This document shows, in pieces, positions 6,381 to 13,462 of a DNA stretch of 22,807 nucleotides. Positions within the stretch are counted from its first letter, which is position 1, and every line of letters begins with the position of its first letter. The position numbers and the translations under genes are program-made. The notes under the pieces are model-generated. The model was not told where the DNA came from. It searched no databases and saw nothing but the letters and a program-made list of their open reading frames with translations. Source of the DNA: a candidate division Zixibacteria bacterium SM23_81 (GTDB lineage Bacteria; SM23-81); the NCBI GenBank assembly GCA_001304015.1, contig LJUY01000045.1, positions 1 through 22,807 of the forward strand. Reading direction: 5' to 3'.

Positions 6381-8234
6381 TTATGAAACGTCACGTTTTC
6401 TGCCCGAAAGCAATATGATGTCCCTGAGCGCTTCGGCGTCGCGGGCGCCCATCCAGCGCTTCTCGAAATCCGGATCCTGAGCCACCTGGGCGATGGCCAT
6501 GAGAGCGCGAAGGTGGTAGTTGCGCTCGTCCAGGGAACCCACCAGAATGAACATGGTGTGAACGGGGTCTGGAGCCTGCGGGAAGAGTATTCCTCCCTGG
6601 CAGCGCACCAAAACGATATCGAAACGCCGCTCTCCTGGGACGATGATGTGGGGGATGGCAAGACCTGGGCGAATGACGGTGCTGGATTGTTTTTCTCGCT
6701 CTATGAACAACTGGAAGAGTTTGTCAGAATCTATATTTAGTCGAGGAGAGAGCACTTGAGAGATGTTTCTGAACAGATCCTTTGCCTGCAAGCAGGCTTT
6801 GAAATCAAGGATCTCTGCATTTCTGATGAGCCGGTCAAAGCGGTCCTCCACGATCTGGTCTCGCTCTATGAGGATTTCTCGAAGCTCATCCCGGAGGGTG
6901 ACATCGGCCAGCTCCTTGGCGGTGACCCGCTCCACCACGTGCATCAGGGCCGATCGGCGAGTAACCCGGCTTCGAACATAAATCAAATACCAGGCGTACC
7001 CCAGGAGGGCGAAGGCGACGGTTATAAGCAACGGAATTCTGCCCATTTCAAAAATGAGAATTCCATATACGATGATGCCTGATATCTGAAGCCACGGGTA
7101 GAGGGGGGCTCGGAAGGTGGGTCGGTAATTGGGAATCTTGCTGGCTCGCATGATGATAAGAGAGAAATTCACGAATAGGAACAAAAGAATCATGAAGGTA
7201 GAGGCGGTCTTGATTAAATCCTCAAGGCTTAAAAATAGGATGCAGCTTATCATAAAAGAACTTGTTAGGATAATGGAAACATATGGCGTCTGAAAACGAT
7301 GGTTGACTCTCTGAAAGAATCTAGGAAGTAGTTGGTCGCGGCTCATGGCCATGGGAAACCGCGAGGCTGACAGTATCCCGGCATTGGCCGTGGTGATGAA
7401 GGCCAACAATGCCGCCACGGCCATGATGGCTCCGCCAAGAGAACCCAGAAGGACATTTGCCCCCAGGGAGATGGGAATACGGGAACCGCTTAGAGTGGTA
7501 GCATCGACCAATCCCACCGTGACACTAACCACCAGCACATATAGCACGGATACCACTACCAAAGCTAAGATCATGCCCAAAGGGATGCTTCGGCGTGGAT
7601 CTTTAGCCTCCTCGGCTATGCTGGCCACCTTTGTCACTCCGCCAAAGGAGACGAACACAAAGCCTGCGGTGGTCAGTACGGAGCCAAAACCGAATGGCAC
7701 AAATGGAGTATAAAGATGTATGTCGATGGATCCCATGCCTCTGACAAGGTAGAGTATCAGCAAAATCAACAGTCCGGCCACCAGCCCGATCTGAAATCGT
7801 CCGGCGCTCTTCACGCTGATTAGGTTGATACAGGTGAAGAACAGACAGCACCCCACGGCCACCAGCTTGATCTGCATCTCTGTAATTTGCGGATATAACA
7901 TTACCGCGAAGACGCCCATGCCCATGAGGGCGAAGGCACTTTTTAAACTCAGAGATAGCCAATTGGCCAGGCCACCGAATACCCCTGTGGCGGGACCCAG
8001 GCTTCTTTCAATGAAGAAGTATGTTCCCCCGGCTTTGGGCATAGCCGTAGCCAGCTCGGCCTTGGACAGAAGGCTGGGGATGACCATCAGGGAAGCCAGC
8101 AGATAGGCCAGGATGACGGCAGGACCAGCCTTGGCGAAGGCAATGCCCGGCAGCACGAATAGACCAGAACTGATCATCGCTCCTGCAGCCACACAGAAGA
8201 TGGCCATCGTCCCCAGTTCTCTTTTCAGTTTCAC
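6381..8234 (-). CDS. APC-family amino-acid permease fused to a PTS EIIA-Ntr-like domain
   Basis: The product has 617 residues. Residues 1-420 are an APC-superfamily permease with about 12 helices. The helix-1 motif is AAGAMISSGLFVLPG (16-30), and AEEAKDPRRSIPLG (207-220) is a conserved loop. A linker (about 420-475) leads to a C-terminal domain of PTS EIIA type 2/Ntr form: it contains VIRPGLAIPHIIVPG with H529 where EIIA proteins are phosphorylated, then FDIVLVRCQGGI. The permease should import amino acids or similar cations; the EIIA-like part is probably a cytoplasmic sensor or regulator. No other PTS gene is in the window. The start is GTG with ribosome-binding site AGAGGAG. It is the last gene of a tight operon, 13 bases after the ICMT-like gene. 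Confidence 0.92.
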   Translation of the reverse strand: MKLKRELGTMAIFCVAAGAMISSGLFVLPGIAFAKAGPAVILAYLLASLMVIPSLLSKAELATAMPKAGGTYFFIERSLGPATGVFGGLANWLSLSLKSAFALMGMGVFAVMLYPQITEMQIKLVAVGCCLFFTCINLISVKSAGRFQIGLVAGLLILLILYLVRGMGSIDIHLYTPFVPFGFGSVLTTAGFVFVSFGGVTKVASIAEEAKDPRRSIPLGMILALVVVSVLYVLVVSVTVGLVDATTLSGSRIPISLGANVLLGSLGGAIMAVAALLAFITTANAGILSASRFPMAMSRDQLLPRFFQRVNHRFQTPYVSIILTSSFMISCILFLSLEDLIKTASTFMILLFLFVNFSLIIMRASKIPNYRPTFRAPLYPWLQISGIIVYGILIFEMGRIPLLITVAFALLGYAWYLIYVRSRVTRRSALMHVVERVTAKELADVTLRDELREILIERDQIVEDRFDRLIRNAEILDFKACLQAKDLFRNISQVLSPRLNIDSDKLFQLFIEREKQSSTVIRPGLAIPHIIVPGERRFDIVLVRCQGGILFPQAPDPVHTMFILVGSLDERNYHLRALMAIAQVAQDPDFEKRWMGARDAEALRDIILLSGRKRDVS

Positions 8235-8247
8235 CAGCCTGCTCCTC

Positions 8248-8814
8248 TTAGAACAAAAATGGGATTAGCAGCTTACTCCTGCTCTGATACCGGCGATAAT
8301 CATTGCTGAACTTCTCTGCGTTGAAACGGTCCTCATACCAGGCCGCCAGAACGAAGCAGGCCGCCGAGGGGATCCAAAGGGCTAGGGTCATCACTGCCGG
8401 ACGCAACAGTGAGGCGCCCGTGACCACCAGAAGGGCTGCCAGGTAAAGCGGGTGTCGAATCCAACGATAGATACCCGTCTCGATGAGTTGAGTTGTATGT
8501 TCCCAGCCGGAGGTGGGTCTTCCTTTAAATCTTAAGGTGAGCATAGAGCCCAGGGCGAGCGCGGCTCCCATCCAGAGTAGTACCCAAGAAATAGTTTTGA
8601 GCCAGAATGATTTTCCCCAAGTGGGGTATTCCATGGGTATAAGTTGGACGAAGGTTTGGAAGTACAGAGCGACTCCTAAAAGCATGCCCAGAGACATGGC
8701 TATCTCGTGAGGGATCCGTTTGCGCACCGACCATAAGAACCATCTCAAAATAGCGATCTCGGCGATGGCCCAGAGCACGTACTTCAAGATACCAAACCTC
8801 CGGTTTGTGCTCAT
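8248..8814 (-). CDS. ICMT/PEMT-like integral membrane methyltransferase
   Basis: The 188-residue product has about four or five membrane helices. LIETGIYRWIRHPLY (110-124), with RHP at 120-122, is the SAM-binding signature of isoprenylcysteine carboxyl methyltransferase and phospholipid methyltransferase relatives. Acidic residues (E161, D162) in AWYEDRF and the motif NDYRRYQSR complete the catalytic end. Bacterial members methylate lipids, isoprenoids or other membrane substrates, and the true substrate here is unknown. The start overlaps the stop of the acetyltransferase gene by 4 bases (ATGA), with no ribosome-binding site of its own, so translation is probably coupled. Confidence 0.85.
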   Translation of the reverse strand: MSTNRRFGILKYVLWAIAEIAILRWFLWSVRKRIPHEIAMSLGMLLGVALYFQTFVQLIPMEYPTWGKSFWLKTISWVLLWMGAALALGSMLTLRFKGRPTSGWEHTTQLIETGIYRWIRHPLYLAALLVVTGASLLRPAVMTLALWIPSAACFVLAAWYEDRFNAEKFSNDYRRYQSRSKLLIPFLF

Positions 8815-9359
8815 AGCCGGGTGCTGTAGACTGGCTGTTTAGAGTCGTCTGGTTCTAAAACGAAACCAGCTTTTTGGAAGGCAGTTTCAGGACCTGTCCA
8901 AACATCCTCGTCGGGCAAATCCCGGTCTCCGCATGGGAACGCCTGAACATGCGAGATGCCCCGCGAGCGAAGGTCCTCTAGCACCTCAGCTAAAAAACGA
9001 TGTGTCAACCCGCGTTTTCTATATCGAGGCGCGATGAGAAGACAGGTGATGGCCCAAATTCGTGGGTCAGGCACCAAGTTATATTGTTCTAGCAGCTTAG
9101 GAAGGCGTTCCCTGGGCCCGCACTGGCACCAGCCGACGGGTTTTCCGTCCAAGTAGAGAAGGTAGCCATCATATTGGCCTTGCTGGAAAAGGCCTTCGCG
9201 TAGTGATCGGTTTTCTTCGGCGGTACGCTGACCCCAGCCCTCCCAGGTGGGTACCCACCATGCCACGCAATAGCACCAATTAGCCCCAGTGGCTTCTGAG
9301 TGGACCCGGTAGAAGTCCCCGCGTTTTGAGTCATCAATGGCGCTGATAGATACGTGCAT
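8811..9359 (-). CDS. GNAT-family N-acetyltransferase
   Basis: The 182-residue product carries LLIAPRYRKRGLTHRFL (107-123), the beta4/alpha3 acetyl-CoA pyrophosphate loop of the GNAT fold (usual form R/Q-x-x-G-x-G/A). GYLLYLDGKPVGWCQCGPR (65-83) is the preceding beta2-beta3 hairpin. The N-terminal part, rich in Trp and Cys (GANWCYCVAWW), is typical of a GNAT subfamily of unknown substrate. The ribosome-binding site is GGAG, 9 bases before ATG. It begins 15 bases after the MerR-type regulator stop codon and shares an operon with it. Confidence 0.85.
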   Translation of the reverse strand: MHVSISAIDDSKRGDFYRVHSEATGANWCYCVAWWVPTWEGWGQRTAEENRSLREGLFQQGQYDGYLLYLDGKPVGWCQCGPRERLPKLLEQYNLVPDPRIWAITCLLIAPRYRKRGLTHRFLAEVLEDLRSRGISHVQAFPCGDRDLPDEDVWTGPETAFQKAGFVLEPDDSKQPVYSTRL

Positions 9360-9374
9360 TTCTAAAGTCTCCCG

Positions 9375-10037
9375 TCAATCCTCCGGAAACTCTTGCTTCC
9401 CCAGCGCGTCGCTGTAAAGGTCGATCCGCTGCGGATCATGTCCCTCTGCTACCAGGAAGAGGAATTCTTCGGTGACCTGTTTTAAATCCTTGTCCAGCTG
9501 CCCGCCTAAGGAATGAGCGCCCGCCCGATGTGACAGTTCTGTCCACATCTCCTGCCAATCCACCCTACTCACCGTCACAGTAACGGGCTCATCCCAGAAC
9601 CCAGAGATCTGACGGTCTAGCTCTTTGAATTTCTGGCCAATGCGTGTCAACAGGGTGGTGATCTTTGGGGTTGAACGACGTCGCAGATACTGGTCACGAA
9701 TTCTACTTAGACAGTAAGCTGCAATATAGGGCGAGATATCGTTTTTGCGTAAGTTCAGAAGCCCGTCCACTGTGAGCTTGTAATCGATTTGGAGAACCTT
9801 AGCTCCCCAAAGCTCGTCTAGAACGTGAGGAAGATAACGCGCCTGGCGACCCTTTTTGGAGGGTTTCTCGATGAGTCCGACGGTTCCATACCATTGCAGT
9901 GCCCGTAAAGTCAGAGTCTGGCCTGTACGTTTTTTGAAAGCCTCCAACAGCTGGCTGGCAGTGAAGCTTTTTCCCTTCGGGCGCTCCGGCAGATAGTGAC
10001 GAGTTTCGCTATAGACCCCTAAGAAAGAGGTCTTCAT
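9375..10037 (-). CDS. MerR-type transcriptional regulator with long C-terminal region
   Basis: The 220-residue product has a winged helix-turn-helix of MerR type. FTASQLLEAFKKRTGQ (25-40) and LTLRALQWYGTVGLI (42-56) are the recognition part; GRQARYLPHVLDELWGAK (63-80) is the wing and next helix. The rest (about 100-220) is helical then beta-rich and not recognised; it may sense a ligand or protein. The start used is the ATG at 10037, because AAAGGAGGT lies 7 bases before it; the longest frame begins 15 codons earlier without such a signal. It heads an operon with the GNAT, methyltransferase and permease genes. A promoter and palindromes lie directly upstream, so autoregulation is likely. Confidence 0.78.
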   Translation of the reverse strand: MKTSFLGVYSETRHYLPERPKGKSFTASQLLEAFKKRTGQTLTLRALQWYGTVGLIEKPSKKGRQARYLPHVLDELWGAKVLQIDYKLTVDGLLNLRKNDISPYIAAYCLSRIRDQYLRRRSTPKITTLLTRIGQKFKELDRQISGFWDEPVTVTVSRVDWQEMWTELSHRAGAHSLGGQLDKDLKQVTEEFLFLVAEGHDPQRIDLYSDALGKQEFPED

Positions 10038-10096
10038 GGTGGGACCTCCTTTTGTGGCTATGATCGGCTGAAAATCGATCAAGGGCAGAGTAAACT

Positions 10097-10110
10097 TGCA
10101 GATTACTGCA
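10097..10110. promoter_or_regulatory. Inverted repeat TGCAG-ATTA-CTGCA, possible operator
   Basis: This 14-base inverted repeat lies 3 bases from the larger palindrome at 10114-10129 and near the expected transcription start of the regulator operon. Its position suits a repressor or activator site. Confidence 0.45.
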
Positions 10111-10113
10111 GAG

Positions 10114-10129
10114 GAAAATACGTATTTTC
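10114..10129. promoter_or_regulatory. Perfect 16-base palindrome overlapping the -10 box, likely operator
   Basis: GAAAATACGTATTTTC is perfectly symmetric. It covers the -10 hexamer and half of the spacer of the promoter driving the MerR-type operon. MerR proteins classically bind symmetric sites between -35 and -10, so it is the leading candidate binding site for the encoded regulator (inference). Confidence 0.65.
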
Positions 10130-10143
10130 GGGTTGTATGTCAA
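10115..10143 (-). promoter_or_regulatory. Sigma-70 promoter of the MerR-GNAT-ICMT-permease operon
   Basis: On the minus strand TTGACA (10138-10143) is a perfect -35. After 17 bases comes TATTTT (10115-10120) as -10. The transcript would start near 10108, leaving a 5' leader of about 70 bases. The -35 lies beyond the stop codon of the upstream LolA-like gene. Confidence 0.65.
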
Positions 10144-10231
10144 GGAGTTTCTAGCTTGGCTGAAAAAGAGGTGCATAGGGAGCAGGCCAAATGACGGGGG
10201 GGATGCAGGGGATAGGGTGAAAGCCGTTTGT

Positions 10232-11026
10232 CTAACCTCGTCCGCAGAAGAGAGAATCTGGAAGGCCAACGTTGATTTGATAATCGCGCCAGGTTTGGTG
10301 CATCTGGAAGGATTTCTTGAAGAATAAAAACCCCCCGCGGGCATCGATTTTCATCTCTACAGGTAGCCAAACCTCCGGCTGCACCTCGTCGAAGTCCATG
10401 ATCATATGGGCTTTCTTTACGAACTTGGGTTTTTTGGCCGGCTGAAAGTCCATTTTTATCACCTCGAACAAACCCTGATGCAACCAGGCTTTTCCGTCGA
10501 TAAGATGTTTCGATCTCCTTTTGGGTTTCACTCGAACAACATGAGTGGGTATTCCTCGGATAGTGTCGGGAGGTAACAGCTCGAAGTTATAGTTTTGCCT
10601 TTCCTCTGGGCTCCATGGCGATTTGGCGCTGAAGGAAAACGAGGCACTCTTGTCGTCCTCTTTCTCGGTCTTCTTCGCAGCCTGTTCATCTGCCTTCCTC
10701 TGATGTTCGGCCACCTCTTCTGGAGAGAGCACCTTGCCTTCTTTGGTGATGGCGTGATATATCTCCCTCTCCTTGTCTGGGGATTTGAAATAGACCATTT
10801 TGTCCTCTATGAAGATGGTTTTGGCCGTGCCATCTTTTTGCGCCTCACGCATTACAAAGGTGGCTTGACAGACATAGTCTTTGATCTGCTCCTGCCCAGC
10901 CGTCTGCTTTTGATATGCTCGCTCCAGAATCTGATCCAGAGAGAGCTCTTGCTGAGAGGTAGCCGGGATAGTGAGCACTATGATCAGCGAAGTTGCCAGC
11001 AAAGCACTGTTTCGTAACCAGCTCAT
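10232..11026 (-). CDS. LolA-like (outer-membrane lipoprotein-sorting type) secreted protein, copy 2
   Basis: The 264-residue product has a signal peptide (1 to about 24). It shares motifs with the gene just upstream: ILERAYQK near the start, KDY(V/I)CQAT, QKDGTAK, and (V/I)DGKxWLH. Its end, TWRDYQINVGLPDSLF, matches the other copy exactly. The DGK-x-WLH, WLP and GFLF pattern resembles LolA-fold proteins annotated as outer-membrane lipoprotein-sorting. It differs from copy 1 by a charged, Lys/Glu-rich insertion (about 120-140). The start used is the ATG at 11026, with GGAGG 8 bases before it; a longer frame would run into the upstream gene. The exact cargo is unknown; a role in the periplasm is likely. 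Confidence 0.7.
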   Translation of the reverse strand: MSWLRNSALLATSLIIVLTIPATSQQELSLDQILERAYQKQTAGQEQIKDYVCQATFVMREAQKDGTAKTIFIEDKMVYFKSPDKEREIYHAITKEGKVLSPEEVAEHQRKADEQAAKKTEKEDDKSASFSFSAKSPWSPEERQNYNFELLPPDTIRGIPTHVVRVKPKRRSKHLIDGKAWLHQGLFEVIKMDFQPAKKPKFVKKAHMIMDFDEVQPEVWLPVEMKIDARGGFLFFKKSFQMHQTWRDYQINVGLPDSLFCGRG

Positions 11027-11099
11027 GAGGAATCCCTCCATGGCGTCGTCGGTGGAATCTAATATCGAGCTACAAGACAAGAACTTACAGTTTTTGTAT

Positions 11100-11852
11100 C
11101 TACTTAGGTTCAACAAAAAGTGAGTCGGGAAGACCCACATTGATCTGATAATCGCGCCAGGTTTCGTGGATGCGGCGATCTTTCTTGATGAATAAAAATC
11201 CGGCCTGGGCTTCGATTATGATTTCAAAGGGCAGCCACAAACCCGGCTGGATCTCGTCGAACTCGAAGATCGCGGTTGCTTTTTTCACGAATCTGGGATT
11301 TTTAGCCGGCTGTAAATGTAGCCGGACCACCTCGAAGCTGTCGTTATGTAGCCAGATTTTTCCATCGACCAGGTCTATTTTTTTGCTTTTCGGCTTAATC
11401 CGCAGAACATAGGTGGGATATCCCCTCACGGTGTCACAGGGCATTAACTCATAAGTATAGTGAGACCGCTCCTCTGGCCCAAAGAAGGACCGACCACGCC
11501 CCAGCGAAATGATGCTCTGCCTCCTCTGAGCATTGGCAACCTCTTCAGGGGTGAGCTCCTTACCCTTTTTCGTGATGGTATTGTATTTCTCGATACGTTT
11601 GTCGGGGAGTTTGCGAAAGATCGTCTTCTCTACGATGCTGAGAGTTTTGGCTGTGCCGTCTTTTTGCGGTTCTTGGAGGATAGTGGTGGCCTGGCAGATG
11701 TAATCCTTGAGATTCTCTTTAAAGATCTTCTCCTTTTGATAGGCCCGTTCCAGAATCTCGGCCAGGGAGATATCCTCTTGGGCGAAGGTCCCTGGAACTA
11801 TCACCAAGATTAACAGCGCGGCAGGCGCAAGAATCGATAATGCTGGACGCAT
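11100..11852 (-). CDS. LolA-like (outer-membrane lipoprotein-sorting type) secreted protein, copy 1
   Basis: The 250-residue product has a signal peptide cut after about GTFA (24). The mature part begins with SLAEILERAYQK and contains DYICQATTILQEPQKDGTAK. Then come DLVDGKIWLHNDSFEVVRL and LWLPFEIIIEAQAGFLFIKK, the beta-strand pattern of a LolA-like half-barrel. It is a tandem paralogue of the gene 73 bases downstream, and likeness continues at the DNA level near the 3' ends. A single cysteine in DYICQAT is conserved in both copies. The ribosome-binding site is weak. It follows the RNA methyltransferase gene by 88 bases, a gap containing a small hairpin. Function beyond periplasmic lipoprotein or lipid handling is speculative. 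Confidence 0.7.
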   Translation of the reverse strand: MRPALSILAPAALLILVIVPGTFAQEDISLAEILERAYQKEKIFKENLKDYICQATTILQEPQKDGTAKTLSIVEKTIFRKLPDKRIEKYNTITKKGKELTPEEVANAQRRQSIISLGRGRSFFGPEERSHYTYELMPCDTVRGYPTYVLRIKPKSKKIDLVDGKIWLHNDSFEVVRLHLQPAKNPRFVKKATAIFEFDEIQPGLWLPFEIIIEAQAGFLFIKKDRRIHETWRDYQINVGLPDSLFVEPK

Positions 11853-11896
11853 TTGACAGACCTGTTTGAGTTAAGAGGAGCAGAGGGTTTCGGCGA

Positions 11897-11914
11897 TGAG
11901 AAACGGCTTTCTCA
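11897..11914. other. Perfect small hairpin between the RNA methyltransferase and LolA-like genes
   Basis: TGAGAAACGGCTTTCTCA folds into a 7-bp stem with a 4-base loop. There is no U-tract, so it is not a standard terminator; it may be an RNA processing or stabilising element in the leader of the LolA-like gene. Confidence 0.4.
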
Positions 11915-11940
11915 GCGAGCCCAGCTCATTGCTGATATTA

Positions 11941-12726
11941 TCATCTCTTCCTCCCCTCTCTCTGGCGGAGCGCTTCGTACAATATGACGCCGGTAGCCAG
12001 GGAAACGTTTAATGACTCCGCTCTTCCCCTGATGGGCACGTTGATGAATTCATCCGCCAAGGGTCGTAGATCGGCGCGCGGCCCCTGTGTTTCATTGCCC
12101 ACCACCAACAAGAATCGACGAGGATACTTAACCTGGGTGTGGGAACGTTTGGCCTTGGGCTCGGCGATGTAGATCCGAAAGCCCTTCTTCTTGAGATCGA
12201 CCACAACATCTCGAGAGTCCTCATCCACGAGCACTGGCAGGTGGAAGATGGACCCCATGGTGGCTCGAAGAACCTTGGGGCTAAAGGCGTCGGCCGATTC
12301 CTTGCTGAGGATGACACCATCGGCGCCTGCAGCATCTGCCGTTCGGATGACTGTGCCCACATTGCCGGGATCCCGGACCCGGTCCAGCAGAAGCAGCACC
12401 TTTCCCTGGTGAGGGAGCCTTTGGGGTAACAGGCGAGGTATTACGGCTAACACACCCTGGGGGGTCACCGTGTCGGCCAGGGATCTCAGCACCGGAAGTG
12501 AAATCCGGAGGTTAGGCACACCTCGCCTTTGAGCCTCGGCAACAACCTCTTTTACCTCCCGCACCTGAAATCCTTCGCGAGTGTACAGGACAAGCTCCAA
12601 GTTCACGTTTGACATCAGAGCTTCCCGGCAGAGACGGGTGCCCTCGATGAGGAATTTTCCCTGTCCGGTGCGCCCCCTTTTTTGTTTCAGAGCGCGTAAG
12701 GATTTAAGCTGGGTTTTGGTGAGCAT
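11941..12726 (-). CDS. TrmH/SpoU-family RNA 2'-O-ribose methyltransferase
   Basis: The 261-residue product has an N-terminal substrate-binding domain (1 to about 100), with KFLIEGTRLCREAL (24-37) typical of the RlmB/TsnR type. The SPOUT catalytic domain shows all three signatures: motif 1 RDPGNVGTVIRTADAAG (118-134) with R128, motif 2 VVGNETQGPR (208-217), and motif 3 VPIRGRAESLNVSLATG (230-246). It transfers a methyl group from SAM to a ribose 2'-OH in rRNA or tRNA; the target site is not predictable. The length is normal for the family. The start lacks a strong ribosome-binding site. It is the first gene of the long minus-strand run, with a 736-base gap upstream. Confidence 0.93.
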   Translation of the reverse strand: MLTKTQLKSLRALKQKRGRTGQGKFLIEGTRLCREALMSNVNLELVLYTREGFQVREVKEVVAEAQRRGVPNLRISLPVLRSLADTVTPQGVLAVIPRLLPQRLPHQGKVLLLLDRVRDPGNVGTVIRTADAAGADGVILSKESADAFSPKVLRATMGSIFHLPVLVDEDSRDVVVDLKKKGFRIYIAEPKAKRSHTQVKYPRRFLLVVGNETQGPRADLRPLADEFINVPIRGRAESLNVSLATGVILYEALRQREGRKR

Positions 12727-13089
12727 CGGTGCCCTGTGAAGGAATCTTCCCTAGAAAGATTGCTAACCGCAAAATGGCATTTTAATCCAAACGCAATCGG
12801 GCCTTTATCGGCGGTTAAGGACGAAAGCTCTCTTTATTGAAAAGGACGGGCGCACTCGTTACAGGTTCATATTGGAGAAAGTTGATGGAAGTAAGAGACA
12901 ACACTGCGAAAAGGCCTTGAGCCTCTTCCTGGCAGTTTTAAGAAGGCATCTCTCTCTGAAAATAGCGACGGAATATTCTACCTAGATTCCCTAAGATAAA
13001 GAAAATCCTGTTTCACACGAGCTTATCCCGTGATGTCAACAGACAATATGAGAAAGTATTCAAAAAGGCCCTGTGAGTCAAGCCGTTTG

Positions 13090-13104
13090 TTTGCAAATTG
13101 CAAA
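13090..13104. promoter_or_regulatory. Perfect palindrome TTTGCAAATTGCAAA, candidate activator site
   Basis: This 15-base palindrome is centred about 150 bases upstream of the predicted start of transcription from the sigma-54 promoter. That is within the usual range for binding sites of sigma-54 enhancer-binding proteins. One of two AGACAATATG direct repeats overlaps its right edge. The role is inferred from position only. Confidence 0.4.
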
Positions 13105-13223
13105 AGACAATATGGCGATTAATCTCAATTGCCATGATGTTTTCATGCTGGGAAGACAGGATTCTCAAGGTGTTGCCTTATGGCAGTTCATCTATTCGGA
13201 ACCCTAAGACAGGTGTGTAAAAG

Positions 13224-13239
13224 TGGCACATAATTTGCG
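13224..13239 (+). promoter_or_regulatory. Sigma-54 (RpoN) -24/-12 promoter
   Basis: TGGCACATAATTTGCG has the -24 element TGGCAC and the -12 element TTGC, with GG and GC separated by exactly 10 bases, as sigma-54 requires. Transcription should start near 13250, leaving about 210 bases of leader before the response-regulator gene. Sigma-54 promoters need an activator ATPase; none is encoded here. Confidence 0.65.
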
Positions 13240-13387
13240 GTTAGGGAAACAAAAGAGCTGTAGCGAAAAGAAACTCGTGATGGTATTAACGAAAACTGCT
13301 CATTCGGAAGAGTTGGGAGGAAACTAAGTAAAACATTAGATACGCGACGGTTATGGAGCATTCTCGGGGGCTCATAAGGAGGGAAAG

Positions 13388-13450
13388 TTGTTTGGATCCC
13401 CGAGCCCTTTCAATAGGGATGAGGTGTCCATTTCGCTGGAGTTTTCGTAA
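13388..13450 (+). CDS. Possible 20-codon leader peptide upstream of the response regulator
   Basis: A TTG codon preceded at 5 bases by the strongest ribosome-binding site of the region (AAGGAGG, 13376-13382) opens a 20-codon frame. Its product starts MFGSPSPFNRDEVSISLEFS and it ends at TAA. It is in frame with the response regulator, which starts 12 bases later, and two in-frame stops separate them. It may be a translated leader or a decayed N-terminal extension. No homology is recognised. Confidence 0.25.
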   Translation: MFGSPSPFNRDEVSISLEFS

Positions 13451-13462
13451 ACCGAGGCGTGA

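Larger units (their letters stand above)
12727..13462. other. 736-base intergenic regulatory region between divergent units
   Basis: No gene of normal size is supported on either strand. The region separates the leftward RNA methyltransferase gene from the rightward signalling operon. It contains a repeated AGACAATATG word (13041-13050 and 13105-13114), a perfect TTTGCAAATTGCAAA palindrome, a sigma-54 promoter and a possible short leader frame (each listed separately). The word TTTGCGGTTAG also occurs at the sigma-54 -12 element and, on the minus strand, at about 12763-12773. Length and content fit upstream sites for an enhancer-binding activator. Confidence 0.5.

Noticed and set aside
11027-11140. 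N-terminal extension of the second LolA-like gene
   Set aside because: It would overlap the upstream paralogue's end and place 38 residues before the signal peptide; the ATG at 11026 has a good ribosome-binding site.
13400-13462. Possible frameshifted or truncated N-terminus of the response regulator
   Set aside because: The upstream frame is separated by two in-frame stops, and the REC1 domain already begins normally after ATG 13463; it is kept only as a possible leader peptide.
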